Part shown: positions 8,505-14,753 of the stretch, piece by piece
How positions within the stretch are numbered: the first letter of the stretch is position 1
How the letters are laid out: the number at the start of each line of letters is the position of its first letter
Assembly (NCBI GenBank): GCA_018266775.1
Contig: JAFDZS010000006.1
Coordinates: 1-64,000, forward strand
Direction of reading: 5' to 3'
Source: Bacteroidota bacterium
GTDB taxonomy: Bacteria; Bacteroidota; Bacteroidia; Chitinophagales; Chitinophagaceae
Length of the DNA stretch: 64,000 nucleotides
Notes under the pieces: generated by a model
What the model was told of the DNA's origin: nothing
Seen by the model: the letters and a program-made list of their open reading frames with translations, nothing else
Databases searched by the model: none
Made by a program: the position numbers and the translations under genes

Positions 8505-8544
8505 CAAATCGAATGCCCCGCCATATGGCGGGGCATTCGATTTG
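8505..8544. repeat. Perfect 40-bp palindrome between two genes
   Basis: The sequence from 8505 to 8544 equals its own reverse complement across all 40 bases, centred on CCATATGG, with GC-rich shoulders (GAATGCCCCG and CGGGGCATTC) and AT-rich ends. It lies 30 bp beyond the stop of the small lipoprotein gene and about 180 bp before the T9SS gene start. It has no loop and no immediate T-run, so it is not a standard intrinsic terminator. Nothing else is recognisable in 8333-8573. Confidence 0.9.
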
Positions 8545-8573
8545 TACTGTCGGTTGTATCCAACCCTATTATC

Positions 8574-8903
8574 TTAGTGTTTGGCAGCTTCTTTCATTTT
8601 GGCACCAGCTTCTTTCATTTTATCTCCGGCTTTTTCCATCATAGTACCAGCACCTTCTTTCATTTTATTCATGGCAGTATCGGCCATTGCGCCTGCTTTA
8701 TTTACACCCTCTTTCATTTTGTTCATAGCAGTGTCTCCCTTTGCACCCATTTTGTTTACTGTATCCGCAGTAGCTTTTGCATCAGTAGCCATTTTGGCGC
8801 CGGCAGAGTCACCACCAGGTGTTGATCCTTTGTCTGATTCTGCACTGTTGGTACAGGCTGTCATCACTGAAGCAACAGCCAGGATTGCAAATAATTTTTT
8901 CAT
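8574..8903 (-). CDS. Small lipoprotein with amphipathic KMKE repeats
   Basis: A 109-residue lipoprotein precursor with signal MKKLFAILAVASVMTAC, the lipobox being VMTAC with Cys17 as the lipidated residue. The mature part is rich in Ala, Lys, Met, Gly and Asp and is built from related 11-15-residue segments (GDTAMNKMKEGVNKAG, ADTAMNKMKEGAGTM, AGDKMKEAGAKMKEAAKH) that would form amphipathic helices, reminiscent of YtxH, LEA-like or Lpp-like helical lipoproteins. No enzyme motif is present. A good Bacteroidota-type promoter lies upstream (8935-8964), so it is transcribed alone after the der terminator. The function is unknown; an envelope or stress role is a guess. Confidence 0.8.
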   Translation of the reverse strand: MKKLFAILAVASVMTACTNSAESDKGSTPGGDSAGAKMATDAKATADTVNKMGAKGDTAMNKMKEGVNKAGAMADTAMNKMKEGAGTMMEKAGDKMKEAGAKMKEAAKH

Positions 8904-8934
8904 CGTAATTTTTTTTAGTTTTTAGATTTGGCAG

Positions 8935-8964
8935 CAAAGCTACTCGTTTTTCCCCATTATACAA
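8935..8964 (-). promoter_or_regulatory. Promoter of the small lipoprotein gene
   Basis: On the minus strand a TTG at 8964-8962 is followed after 19 bases by TAGCTTTG (8942-8935), an exact match to the Bacteroidota minus-7 consensus TAnnTTTG. It sits about 32 bp upstream of the lipoprotein ATG and downstream of the der terminator. Confidence 0.65.
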
Positions 8965-8966
8965 GA

Positions 8967-8998
8967 AAGGCCAGCCCGTTAACATACGGGCTGGCCTT
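8967..8998 (-). terminator. Intrinsic terminator after der
   Basis: A 12-bp perfect stem (AAGGCCAGCCCG with CGGGCTGGCCTT) closes an 8-base loop and is followed on the minus strand by a short T-rich run (TTTCTTG). It lies 18 bp beyond the der stop codon. Confidence 0.75.
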
Positions 8999-9016
8999 GC
9001 ATAATTTTTTGTTTCC

Positions 9017-10330
9017 TTATTTTTTCCGGAAGAATAAACGCACCGGCACCCCACTAAAATTGAACTTTTCCCGCAGTTGATTCTCCAGGTAATTTTTATA
9101 CGGGGCTTTAATATCGTCAGGAAAGTTACAGAAAAACGCAAATGCCGGTGTATGCGTGGGCAGCTGCGTTACATATTTGATCTTGATGGCATTGCCCCTT
9201 ACCACCGGCGGGTGATAGGCTTCCACTGCTTTCAGCATCACATCATTCAGTTGCGATGTAGGAATTTTACGCTGCCTGTTTTCATACACTTCCAGCGCCG
9301 TTTCCACACTTTTAAAGATCCTTTGCTTTTCATGCACCGAAATAAATACAATTGGCACGTCGGAAAATGGGGCCAGCTTCTTCTTCAGCAGCGCTTCGTA
9401 CTCTTTGGCGGTATTGGTTTTCTTTTCTTCAATCAAATCCCATTTGTTTACCAATACCACAATGCCTTTTCCTTTTTTGGCAGCCAGTGCAAAAATAGAC
9501 AGGTCCTGTGCGGTAATACCTTTGCCCGCATCCAGCATCAGCATACACACATCCGCTTCATCCAGCGCTTTAATGGCCCGTATCACGGAGTAAAACTCCA
9601 GGTCTTCATGCACTTTTGTTTTTTTACGGATACCCGCCGTATCAATCAATACAAATTCTTTATTAAATAAATCATAGTGGGTGTGAATGGTATCTCTTGT
9701 GGTACCGGCAATATCACTAACAATAGTACGCTCTTTGCCAACCAGTGCATTCAGTAAAGATGATTTGCCCACGTTAGGCTGGCCAATAATGGCAAACTTG
9801 GGCAGTTCGCTGTTAATATCCTGTGCTTCATCTTCAGGTTGTATCAGTGCGGTAATGGCATCTAAAATTTCACCCGTACCACTCCCGCTGATAGACGAAA
9901 CAAAATAAATATTCTCAAAGCCCAGGCTGTAAAATTCACTGGCTTCCAGCAGGCGGTCATGATTATCCACTTTGTTCACCACTAAAAAAACCGGTTTGCT
10001 GCTGCGGCGCAAAATATCGGCCATGGTTTCATCCAGGTCGGTAATACCTGTGGCCACATCCACCATAAAAATAATGGCATTGGCTTCTTCCACGGCAATC
10101 ATTACCTGCTTGCGGATCTCTTTTTCAAAAATATCCTCACTGTCGGGTACAAACCCGCCGGTATCAATAACGTTAAATGTTTTGCCGGCCCATTCCGCCA
10201 CGCCGTATTGCCTGTCTCTTGTAACACCGCTTACATCATCCACAATCGCTTTGCGCTGCTCCAGCAAACGGTTAAAGAAGGTACTCTTACCCACATTGGG
10301 CCTCCCTGTTATTGCAACTGTAAAACTCAT
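9017..10330 (-). CDS. der: Ribosome biogenesis GTPase Der (EngA)
   Basis: A tandem-GTPase needed for maturation of the 50S ribosomal subunit. Started at the ATG giving MSFTVAITGRPNVGKS, it has 437 residues, the usual length; the frame extends to 10354 into intergenic repeat DNA. The first G domain shows GRPNVGKS, DTGG and NKVD; the second shows GQPNVGKSS, DTAG and NKWD. The C-terminal KH-like domain runs from about 350 to the end (VVRGNAIKIKYVTQ, GVPVRLFFRKK). Two complete G domains are diagnostic. It follows era on the same strand, 92 bp away, across an ATTATCCATT-type repeat tract, so the two may be cotranscribed. Confidence 0.97.
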   Translation of the reverse strand: MSFTVAITGRPNVGKSTFFNRLLEQRKAIVDDVSGVTRDRQYGVAEWAGKTFNVIDTGGFVPDSEDIFEKEIRKQVMIAVEEANAIIFMVDVATGITDLDETMADILRRSSKPVFLVVNKVDNHDRLLEASEFYSLGFENIYFVSSISGSGTGEILDAITALIQPEDEAQDINSELPKFAIIGQPNVGKSSLLNALVGKERTIVSDIAGTTRDTIHTHYDLFNKEFVLIDTAGIRKKTKVHEDLEFYSVIRAIKALDEADVCMLMLDAGKGITAQDLSIFALAAKKGKGIVVLVNKWDLIEEKKTNTAKEYEALLKKKLAPFSDVPIVFISVHEKQRIFKSVETALEVYENRQRKIPTSQLNDVMLKAVEAYHPPVVRGNAIKIKYVTQLPTHTPAFAFFCNFPDDIKAPYKNYLENQLREKFNFSGVPVRLFFRKK

Positions 10331-10344
10331 ATTGTTTAATTGAT

Positions 10345-10422
10345 AATTGGTCAATGGGTAATGGATAATTTTTTAAACCTGCTGGCTGCATTCATTATCC
10401 ATTATTAATTATACATTATTCA
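10345..10422. repeat. ATTATCCATT-type low-complexity tract
   Basis: Between era and der the sequence is a run of degenerate words on the pattern ATTATCCATTATTAATTA, with complementary words (AATGGGTAATGGATAATT) in the first half. The tract can fold into an imperfect hairpin and resembles tracts at 12630-12685, 16915-17056 and 34535-34660. Confidence 0.6.
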
Positions 10423-11289
10423 TTAATACCCGTATTCCCTCAACTGCATTTCATTATCCCTCCATTTGGGGCGTACTTTTACAAACAGTTCTAAAAATAC
10501 TTTGCTGTTTAAAAATTGTTCAATGTCCTGGCGGGCATCGGTACCCAGTTTCCGTATCATCTTTCCGCCTTCTCCTAAAATAATCCCTTTTTGTGTTTCC
10601 CGCTGTACAATAATTTCAGCCCGTATTTTAATCAGCGTGGTTTTTTCTGCAAATTCCTGTATCAGCACCGTGGTATGGTAAGGAATTTCATCGCCAAATA
10701 AATGAAAGATCTTTTCACGGATCAGTTCACTCACAAAAAAACGGGTGGGCATATCGCTTAAATCATCTCCGTCATAAAAAGGTGCGCCTTCCGGTAAAAA
10801 CTGTAACACTTTTTTTAGCAGAAAATCCAGCCCGTTTTTCTTCAGCGCAGAAAGTATCACCACATCTTTACAGTAGGGTTGTTTTCTGTAAAACTCCATT
10901 GCAGCCTGTATTGTGGCCTCATCAGCTTTATCAGCTTTATTCAGCACCACAACAGCAGGCACTTTTAAATGCAGTGCCGTAAAATTAGTATTACTTTCCT
11001 GCTGGTCTTCATTAACATCCGTCATCAGTAAAGCCACATCTGCATCTTCCAGGCTGCTTTTCACTGCCTGCATCATCTTTTCATGCAGTTTATATTTCGG
11101 TTCAATAATACCGGGTGTGTCAGAAAAAATAACCTGGTAATCTTTTTCAGTAAGGATAGCTTTAATACGGTGGCGGGTGGTTTGCACTTTGTGCGATACA
11201 ATAGCCATCTTTTCACCAATCAGCGCATTCAGCAGGGTGCTTTTACCCGCATTGGGTTTACCAAAAATATTTACAAAGCCAGATTGCAT
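10423..11289 (-). CDS. era: GTPase Era
   Basis: A 288-residue GTPase that binds the 3' end of 16S rRNA during 30S assembly. The N-terminal G domain has GKPNAGKS (residues 10-17), the switch segment TTRHRIKAI, DTPG in the FSDTPGIIEPKY block and NKAD. The C-terminal KH domain carries GEGGKMIRKLG with the GxxG loop, followed by VFLELFVKVRPKWRD. Domain order and length match Era exactly. It lies between tRNA-fMet (upstream) and der (downstream), so three translation-related genes cluster here. Confidence 0.97.
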   Translation of the reverse strand: MQSGFVNIFGKPNAGKSTLLNALIGEKMAIVSHKVQTTRHRIKAILTEKDYQVIFSDTPGIIEPKYKLHEKMMQAVKSSLEDADVALLMTDVNEDQQESNTNFTALHLKVPAVVVLNKADKADEATIQAAMEFYRKQPYCKDVVILSALKKNGLDFLLKKVLQFLPEGAPFYDGDDLSDMPTRFFVSELIREKIFHLFGDEIPYHTTVLIQEFAEKTTLIKIRAEIIVQRETQKGIILGEGGKMIRKLGTDARQDIEQFLNSKVFLELFVKVRPKWRDNEMQLREYGY

Positions 11290-11350
11290 AAACGTGGTAT
11301 TAGAAGGAATATGGTTACCACAAAAACCAGTAGCGTAAAGAGAAGGTAAT

Positions 11351-11472
11351 CATATTCACTAACAAAAACTGTTAAGAATAAAAAAGTTAATCAATATTCA
11401 CTAACAAAACTGTTAAGAATAAAAAGGCGATCAATATTCATCAACAGTAACTATTAAGAATAAAAAAGGCTC
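11351..11472. repeat. Three 40-41-bp tandem repeats downstream of the tRNA region
   Basis: Units at 11351-11391, 11392-11431 and 11432-11472 share the pattern CAATATTCACTAACAAAACT followed by GTTAAGAATAAAAA. A decayed fourth unit is visible at about 11560-11597 (CTATTAAGAACTC then AAGAAAAAAAGG). The third unit runs into the terminator of the tRNA fragment, so terminator and repeat appear to have been duplicated together. Confidence 0.75.
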
Positions 11473-11484
11473 CATGGAGCCTTT
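11462..11484 (-). terminator. Terminator after the tRNA fragment
   Basis: An 8-bp stem AAAGGCTC/GAGCCTTT around CATG is followed on the minus strand by a T-run. It is nearly identical to the terminator of the intact tRNA at 11584-11609, differing mainly in the loop. Confidence 0.75.
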
Positions 11485-11493
11485 GATTTTTAG

Positions 11494-11545
11494 TTGCGAA
11501 GACTGGGATCGAACCAGTGTCCGCCAACTGGCGGATATGAGCCAT
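11494..11545 (-). pseudogene. Broken partial copy of tRNA-fMet
   Basis: The acceptor 3' strand, T-arm and T-loop (11494-11519) are identical to the intact initiator tRNA 125 bp upstream, including the flanking TTTTTAG. Beyond the T-arm the sequence breaks: the variable region and anticodon-stem strand are replaced by a small hairpin TCCGCC-AACT-GGCGGA, then ATGAGCC resembling the anticodon loop, then unrelated DNA. The D-arm and 5' acceptor strand are missing, so it cannot fold as tRNA. Confidence 0.7.
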
Positions 11546-11583
11546 CATAACTTTGCACTACCTATTAAGAACTCTAAAGTTTA

Positions 11584-11609
11584 AGAAAAAAAGGCTCAAA
11601 CGAGCCTTT
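11584..11609 (-). terminator. Intrinsic terminator after tRNA-fMet
   Basis: The stem AAAGGCTC/GAGCCTTT encloses the loop AAAC (plus-strand reading) and is followed on the minus strand by seven or more T residues. It starts about 10 bases beyond the tRNA 3' end. Confidence 0.85.
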
Positions 11610-11618
11610 GATTTTTAG

Positions 11619-11690
<72 letters not shown>

Positions 11691-11693
11691 GTG

Positions 11694-11725
11694 CAAAGGT
11701 AATGGTTTGAGGGTTTGCCACCAAA
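11694..11725 (-). promoter_or_regulatory. Promoter of tRNA-fMet
   Basis: On the minus strand TTTG (11725-11722) is followed after 20 bases by TACCTTTG (11701-11694), a full match to the Bacteroidota consensus TTTG-n(19-21)-TAnnTTTG. The minus-7 box ends only 4 bases before the mature tRNA 5' end, so transcription would start almost at the mature end. Confidence 0.8.
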
Positions 11726-11750
11726 TAATAAACTTTGATTTGTACATTTG

Positions 11751-12611
11751 ATGATGATTAAAACTTACACCCTTGCCCTGCTGTGCGCCACCACACTGGT
11801 TTTGGCCATGGGCTGCAAAAAGAAAATAAAACAGCAGGAAGACCAGCTGTACAGCCGCCATTTGCAGCGGCAGGTAAAACTAACCATCATTACCACCCCT
11901 GCCCCCGATGATAAAAAAGAACTGAACCTGCTGCTGCTCAACGATGGACAGGATATGGCCAAACTGCGGGTAAAGGAAATTGTAGACAGCCTGTACCGCA
12001 AAAAACTGATTGCACCGTTAGTGGTGGTGGGTATTGCTACAGACGACCGCAACCGTGAATATGGAGTGGAAGGCATGCCCGATTTTTTAAACCGTGGCGA
12101 CAGGACTGATAAATACGCGGCATTTATTGACGATGAATTATACCCTTATGCAAAAAAGAGTGCATCGGTAAGAAAGTTTAACACCATTGCCATTGCCGGT
12201 GCATCATTAGGAGGTTTGCAGGCGTTTGATTTTGCCTGGAACCATGCAGATAAGATTTCCAAAGTGGGCGTATTCTCCGGGTCATTCTGGTGGCGGGATA
12301 AAGATGATAAAGACCCTGCTTATACTGATGCCAAAGACAGGATCATCCTGAACAAGATCCGTTCTTCCCGTAAAAAACCGCACCTGCAATATTGGTTTTA
12401 TGCCGGGGGTAAAGAAGAAACCAACGACCGTGATAAAGATGGTATTATTGATGTGGAAGATGACACAAAAGATTTAATAGCACTCATCAAAAGTAAAAAC
12501 GTTTGTTCGCCTGATGATATCAACTATACTGAAGACCCTAACGGCATTCATGACTACTCATCCTGGAGCCATCACTTCGGGGAGTTTTTGATTTGGGCGT
12601 TTGGAAAATAA
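11751..12611 (+). CDS. Lipoprotein alpha/beta-hydrolase, putative esterase (EstD/Fes-like)
   Basis: About 286 residues from the ATG at 11751; an in-frame TTG precedes it at 11748. The N-terminus is a lipoprotein signal (LALLCATTLVLAMGC, Cys lipidated, followed by KKK). The body is a putative-esterase-family alpha/beta hydrolase: LLLNDGQDM near the start, the nucleophile elbow GASLGG (about residue 140), a GSFWW segment after it, and a late His in HDYSSWSHHF. In characterised relatives this fold hydrolyses feruloyl, S-formylglutathione or siderophore esters; the substrate here is unknown. Divergent from the tRNA gene, with only about 60 bp between the two. A second protein of this broad family with an extra carbohydrate-binding module is at 35589-36788. 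Confidence 0.82.
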   Translation: MMIKTYTLALLCATTLVLAMGCKKKIKQQEDQLYSRHLQRQVKLTIITTPAPDDKKELNLLLLNDGQDMAKLRVKEIVDSLYRKKLIAPLVVVGIATDDRNREYGVEGMPDFLNRGDRTDKYAAFIDDELYPYAKKSASVRKFNTIAIAGASLGGLQAFDFAWNHADKISKVGVFSGSFWWRDKDDKDPAYTDAKDRIILNKIRSSRKKPHLQYWFYAGGKEETNDRDKDGIIDVEDDTKDLIALIKSKNVCSPDDINYTEDPNGIHDYSSWSHHFGEFLIWAFGK

Positions 12612-12629
12612 AACAGTAAGTGAACAATG

Positions 12630-12685
12630 AATAATGGATAATGTGTCAGGGTCGTATGTTCTGCCTGGTACATTATCCATTGTTT
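12630..12685. repeat. Inverted ATTATCCATT-type tract at convergent gene ends
   Basis: AATGGATAATG (12633-12643) and CATTATCCATT (12671-12681) are perfect inverted repeats enclosing 27 bases, between the stops of two convergent genes. The pair may act as a bidirectional terminator, although it lacks a T-run. The same word pair recurs at 16915-17056. Confidence 0.65.
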
Positions 12686-12708
12686 ATTACAAAATGATCC
12701 ATTAAGAA

Positions 12709-13428
12709 TCATCCCTTCTTCCCCACATTACTCGCTCCACTGCTGTGAACTTCTTTAATAACAGCTTCGCCTTTATATAAAATATCGCTGGCGCCGCTGG
12801 CATTGGCATATAATTCTTTGTTTACTGTAATGTGCACATCAGAAGCACCGGAGGCTTTGGCATTGCACACATCGGCGGCCAGTTCATAACCTTTTACATC
12901 GCTGGCGCCGGTAGATTCAATCTTCACTGTATTGGCAATACCTTTTATAGTAAGATCGGAAGCGCCACTGAGGTCCAGCCGCAAATCAGCAAGTTTTACT
13001 GCACCCTGAAACTGGCTGGCACCACTGAGGGTAATCGATAAACCACTTTCATTGATTACACCAGCCACCTGCACATCGCAGGCGCCGGAGGCATCAATGC
13101 TTTGTAAATTTTTGAAAGAAACATACACACGCAGGTGTTTATTCCTGATCCCATCCCACATCTTGCCATTAAAATAATAGATTTTGAGTGTATTGTCTGA
13201 TACTACAGTTTTAATATTCTCTTTGTACTTATCTTCCGATGCACTTACTGCAACAGCTTCATCATCTGATTGTGAGATGAACAGTTCAATACCACCAGAC
13301 ACTTTGATTTTATCAAAACTGCCGGATATTGTTCTCACTTCCGCATTAGGATCATTCACCACTTCTTTTTGTGCACTGGCAAAATAAGCAGCGGAAAAAA
13401 ATACAACACTAACTAAAATTTTTTTCAT
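12709..13428 (-). CDS. Head-GIN domain (DUF2807) exported protein, paralogue 1
   Basis: A 239-residue protein with a signal peptide (MKKILVSVVFFSAAYFASAQ). The N-terminal strand VRTISGSFDKIKVSGGIELFI is the head-GIN signature, and the rest is a predicted beta-helix in which almost every turn reads SGAS or TGAS followed by D, Q or N (ASGACDV, LSGASQF, LSGASDL, STGASDV, ASGASDV, ASGASDI, SSGASNV). DUF2807 proteins are common, uncharacterised periplasmic or surface beta-helix proteins of Bacteroidota. A paralogue with the same length and frame layout lies upstream at 13640-14359, separated by a repeat-rich 211-bp spacer. The function is unknown. Confidence 0.88.
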   Translation of the reverse strand: MKKILVSVVFFSAAYFASAQKEVVNDPNAEVRTISGSFDKIKVSGGIELFISQSDDEAVAVSASEDKYKENIKTVVSDNTLKIYYFNGKMWDGIRNKHLRVYVSFKNLQSIDASGACDVQVAGVINESGLSITLSGASQFQGAVKLADLRLDLSGASDLTIKGIANTVKIESTGASDVKGYELAADVCNAKASGASDVHITVNKELYANASGASDILYKGEAVIKEVHSSGASNVGKKG

Positions 13429-13445
13429 AACAGATGTATTATACT

Positions 13446-13632
13446 TTACGTTTCACTAAGCGTCAAGACGGTTATAAACCGTCAGACGCTTTTATTTTAA
13501 TCAACCCTGTTTCGCCCCACAGGGTAAACAAACTCAATCTGGCAGTTCAATTATTTAAAGGTTTTTGCTTTTCAACTTTCATGCTGTCAGTCTGAGCTTG
13601 TCGAAGACGGTTATAAACCGTCAGACGCTTTT
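13446..13632. repeat. Foldback repeat pair between the GIN paralogues
   Basis: A 27-bp block, GACGGTTATAAACCGTC plus AGACGCTTTT, occurs at 13467-13493 and again identically at 13606-13632. Each block is itself a hairpin (GACGGTT/AACCGTC). Between them are CTGTCAGTCTGAGCTTGTCG (about 13584-13603) and CGCCCCACAGGGTAAACAAA, words also found in the foldback elements at 4189-4285 and 25087-25186. Confidence 0.75.
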
Positions 13633-13639
13633 GCAAGCA

Positions 13640-14359
13640 CTATGCTTTTTTAACTGACCCACCACTATTCACATTCACTTCTTTAATCACTGCTTCGCCT
13701 TTATACTTCACGCCACCACCGCTGTTGGCTTTGGCCGATAATTCTTTATTAACTGTAATTCTTACGCCACCACCACTGCTGGCTTTGGCATTGCAGTAAT
13801 CAACCGCCAGGTCAAAGCTTTTAAATATGGCGCCACTGCTCACATCAACATTAATTTTTTCAGCAGTACCGGATATTTCTACCGATGACCCACTGTTTTG
13901 ATCAACCGTTAATTCTTTAGCGGTTATTTTACCATGTAAAGAAGAACCGCTGGTAAATTTCATATCCACTGTACCGGCATCCCAATTGCCCTCTATGGTA
14001 ACATCGCAACCGCTGGAAGCATGCAGTTGTTGTATGTCTTTAAAAGAAACCCATGCTTTCAGTTTACGTTTATTGGCAACGGTGATATTGATGCCTTTAT
14101 TATCGTAATAAATTTTCAATACGCCATTCACCACTTCTGTTTTAATACGTTCCACATATTTTTCTTCAGAAGCACTAACGGCAACAGACTCTTCCCCGCC
14201 CTGGGTAAGATACAAATCAATACCATCAGAAACATTAATGGCAGAAAAACTTCCTTCAATAGTCCGCTTTTGGGCATTGGCATCGTTCACAACAGTTTTA
14301 TTCTGTGCCATTGCGGTAATGCTCATTGCGCTGAGCAGTAAAACAAATAATTTTTTCAT
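13640..14359 (-). CDS. Head-GIN domain (DUF2807) exported protein, paralogue 2
   Basis: A 239-residue exported protein with signal MKKLFVLLLSAMSITAMAQ. It aligns end to end with the neighbouring paralogue: KRTIEGSFSAINVSDGIDLYL for the head, the same VSASEEKYVERIKTEV strand, and ITVNKELSAKANSGGGVKYKGEAVIKEV at the end. Its beta-helix turns use SSG, SGSS and SGGG instead of SGASD, in a coordinated way across the repeats. It is a probable tandem duplicate of the same uncharacterised family. No promoter box was convincing upstream. Confidence 0.88.
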   Translation of the reverse strand: MKKLFVLLLSAMSITAMAQNKTVVNDANAQKRTIEGSFSAINVSDGIDLYLTQGGEESVAVSASEEKYVERIKTEVVNGVLKIYYDNKGINITVANKRKLKAWVSFKDIQQLHASSGCDVTIEGNWDAGTVDMKFTSGSSLHGKITAKELTVDQNSGSSVEISGTAEKINVDVSSGAIFKSFDLAVDYCNAKASSGGGVRITVNKELSAKANSGGGVKYKGEAVIKEVNVNSGGSVKKA

Positions 14360-14531
14360 GTGCTGTTTTTTAAAAGATTAGAATGAACCACATGAATCAC
14401 CAAAGGAAAGCCGGGTTCAGGCAGCAAATCATATTCAGTGCCGGAACCTGGCCCCGGATTGGCAATTTTATGGCTATACTGATTACAATACGAAATAAAG
14501 CCAGCTTTTGTTACAGTAATGATAAAAATTC

Positions 14532-14563
14532 TTGGAGGCAATTCATTTATTGCTATACCTTCG
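14532..14563 (+). promoter_or_regulatory. Candidate promoter for the TPP-riboswitch transcript
   Basis: TTG at 14532-14534 and, 21 bases later, TACCTTCG (14556-14563), one mismatch from TAnnTTTG. It would start transcription roughly 25 bp before the riboswitch. The remaining sequence from 14360 holds no supported gene. Confidence 0.5.
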
Positions 14564-14590
14564 CAGTACAAAGTTCTTTTTTAACCGACT

Positions 14591-14688
14591 GAATTTCCGG
14601 GGTGTTCCCGTTAATGTGTACTTCATTAACAGGAGCTGAGATTATACCCGATAACCTGATCAGGATCATGCCTGCGTAGGAAGAAATG
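14591..14688 (+). promoter_or_regulatory. TPP (thiamin pyrophosphate) riboswitch, THI element
   Basis: The conserved THI-box core is visible in order: GGGGTG in the P1/P2 entry (about 14599-14604), a variable P3 arm, AGCTGAGATTATACCC with the invariant CTGAGA (about 14634-14649), ACCTGATCAGGATCATGCC (about 14654-14672) and GCGTAGGAA (about 14674-14682). ATTTCC at the start pairs with GGAAGA at the end to form P1. The element lies 66 bp before the ATG of the TonB-dependent receptor. In other organisms TPP binding to this aptamer shuts down downstream expression. The expression platform (terminator or RBS masking) was not resolved. Confidence 0.95.
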
Positions 14689-14753
14689 ACACGCCTTTCC
14701 GGTGCCATAGCAGTATTCTCATTGCTTCGGACTTCAGCTAAATTTTTATTGAA

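Noticed and set aside
8809..9141. 110-codon frame overlapping der and the lipoprotein gene
   Set aside because: Lies across the der terminator and the lipoprotein promoter; a shadow.
14356..14592. Short frames on both strands between GIN paralogue 2 and the riboswitch
   Set aside because: They contradict each other, have no motifs and overlap the promoter and riboswitch leader.
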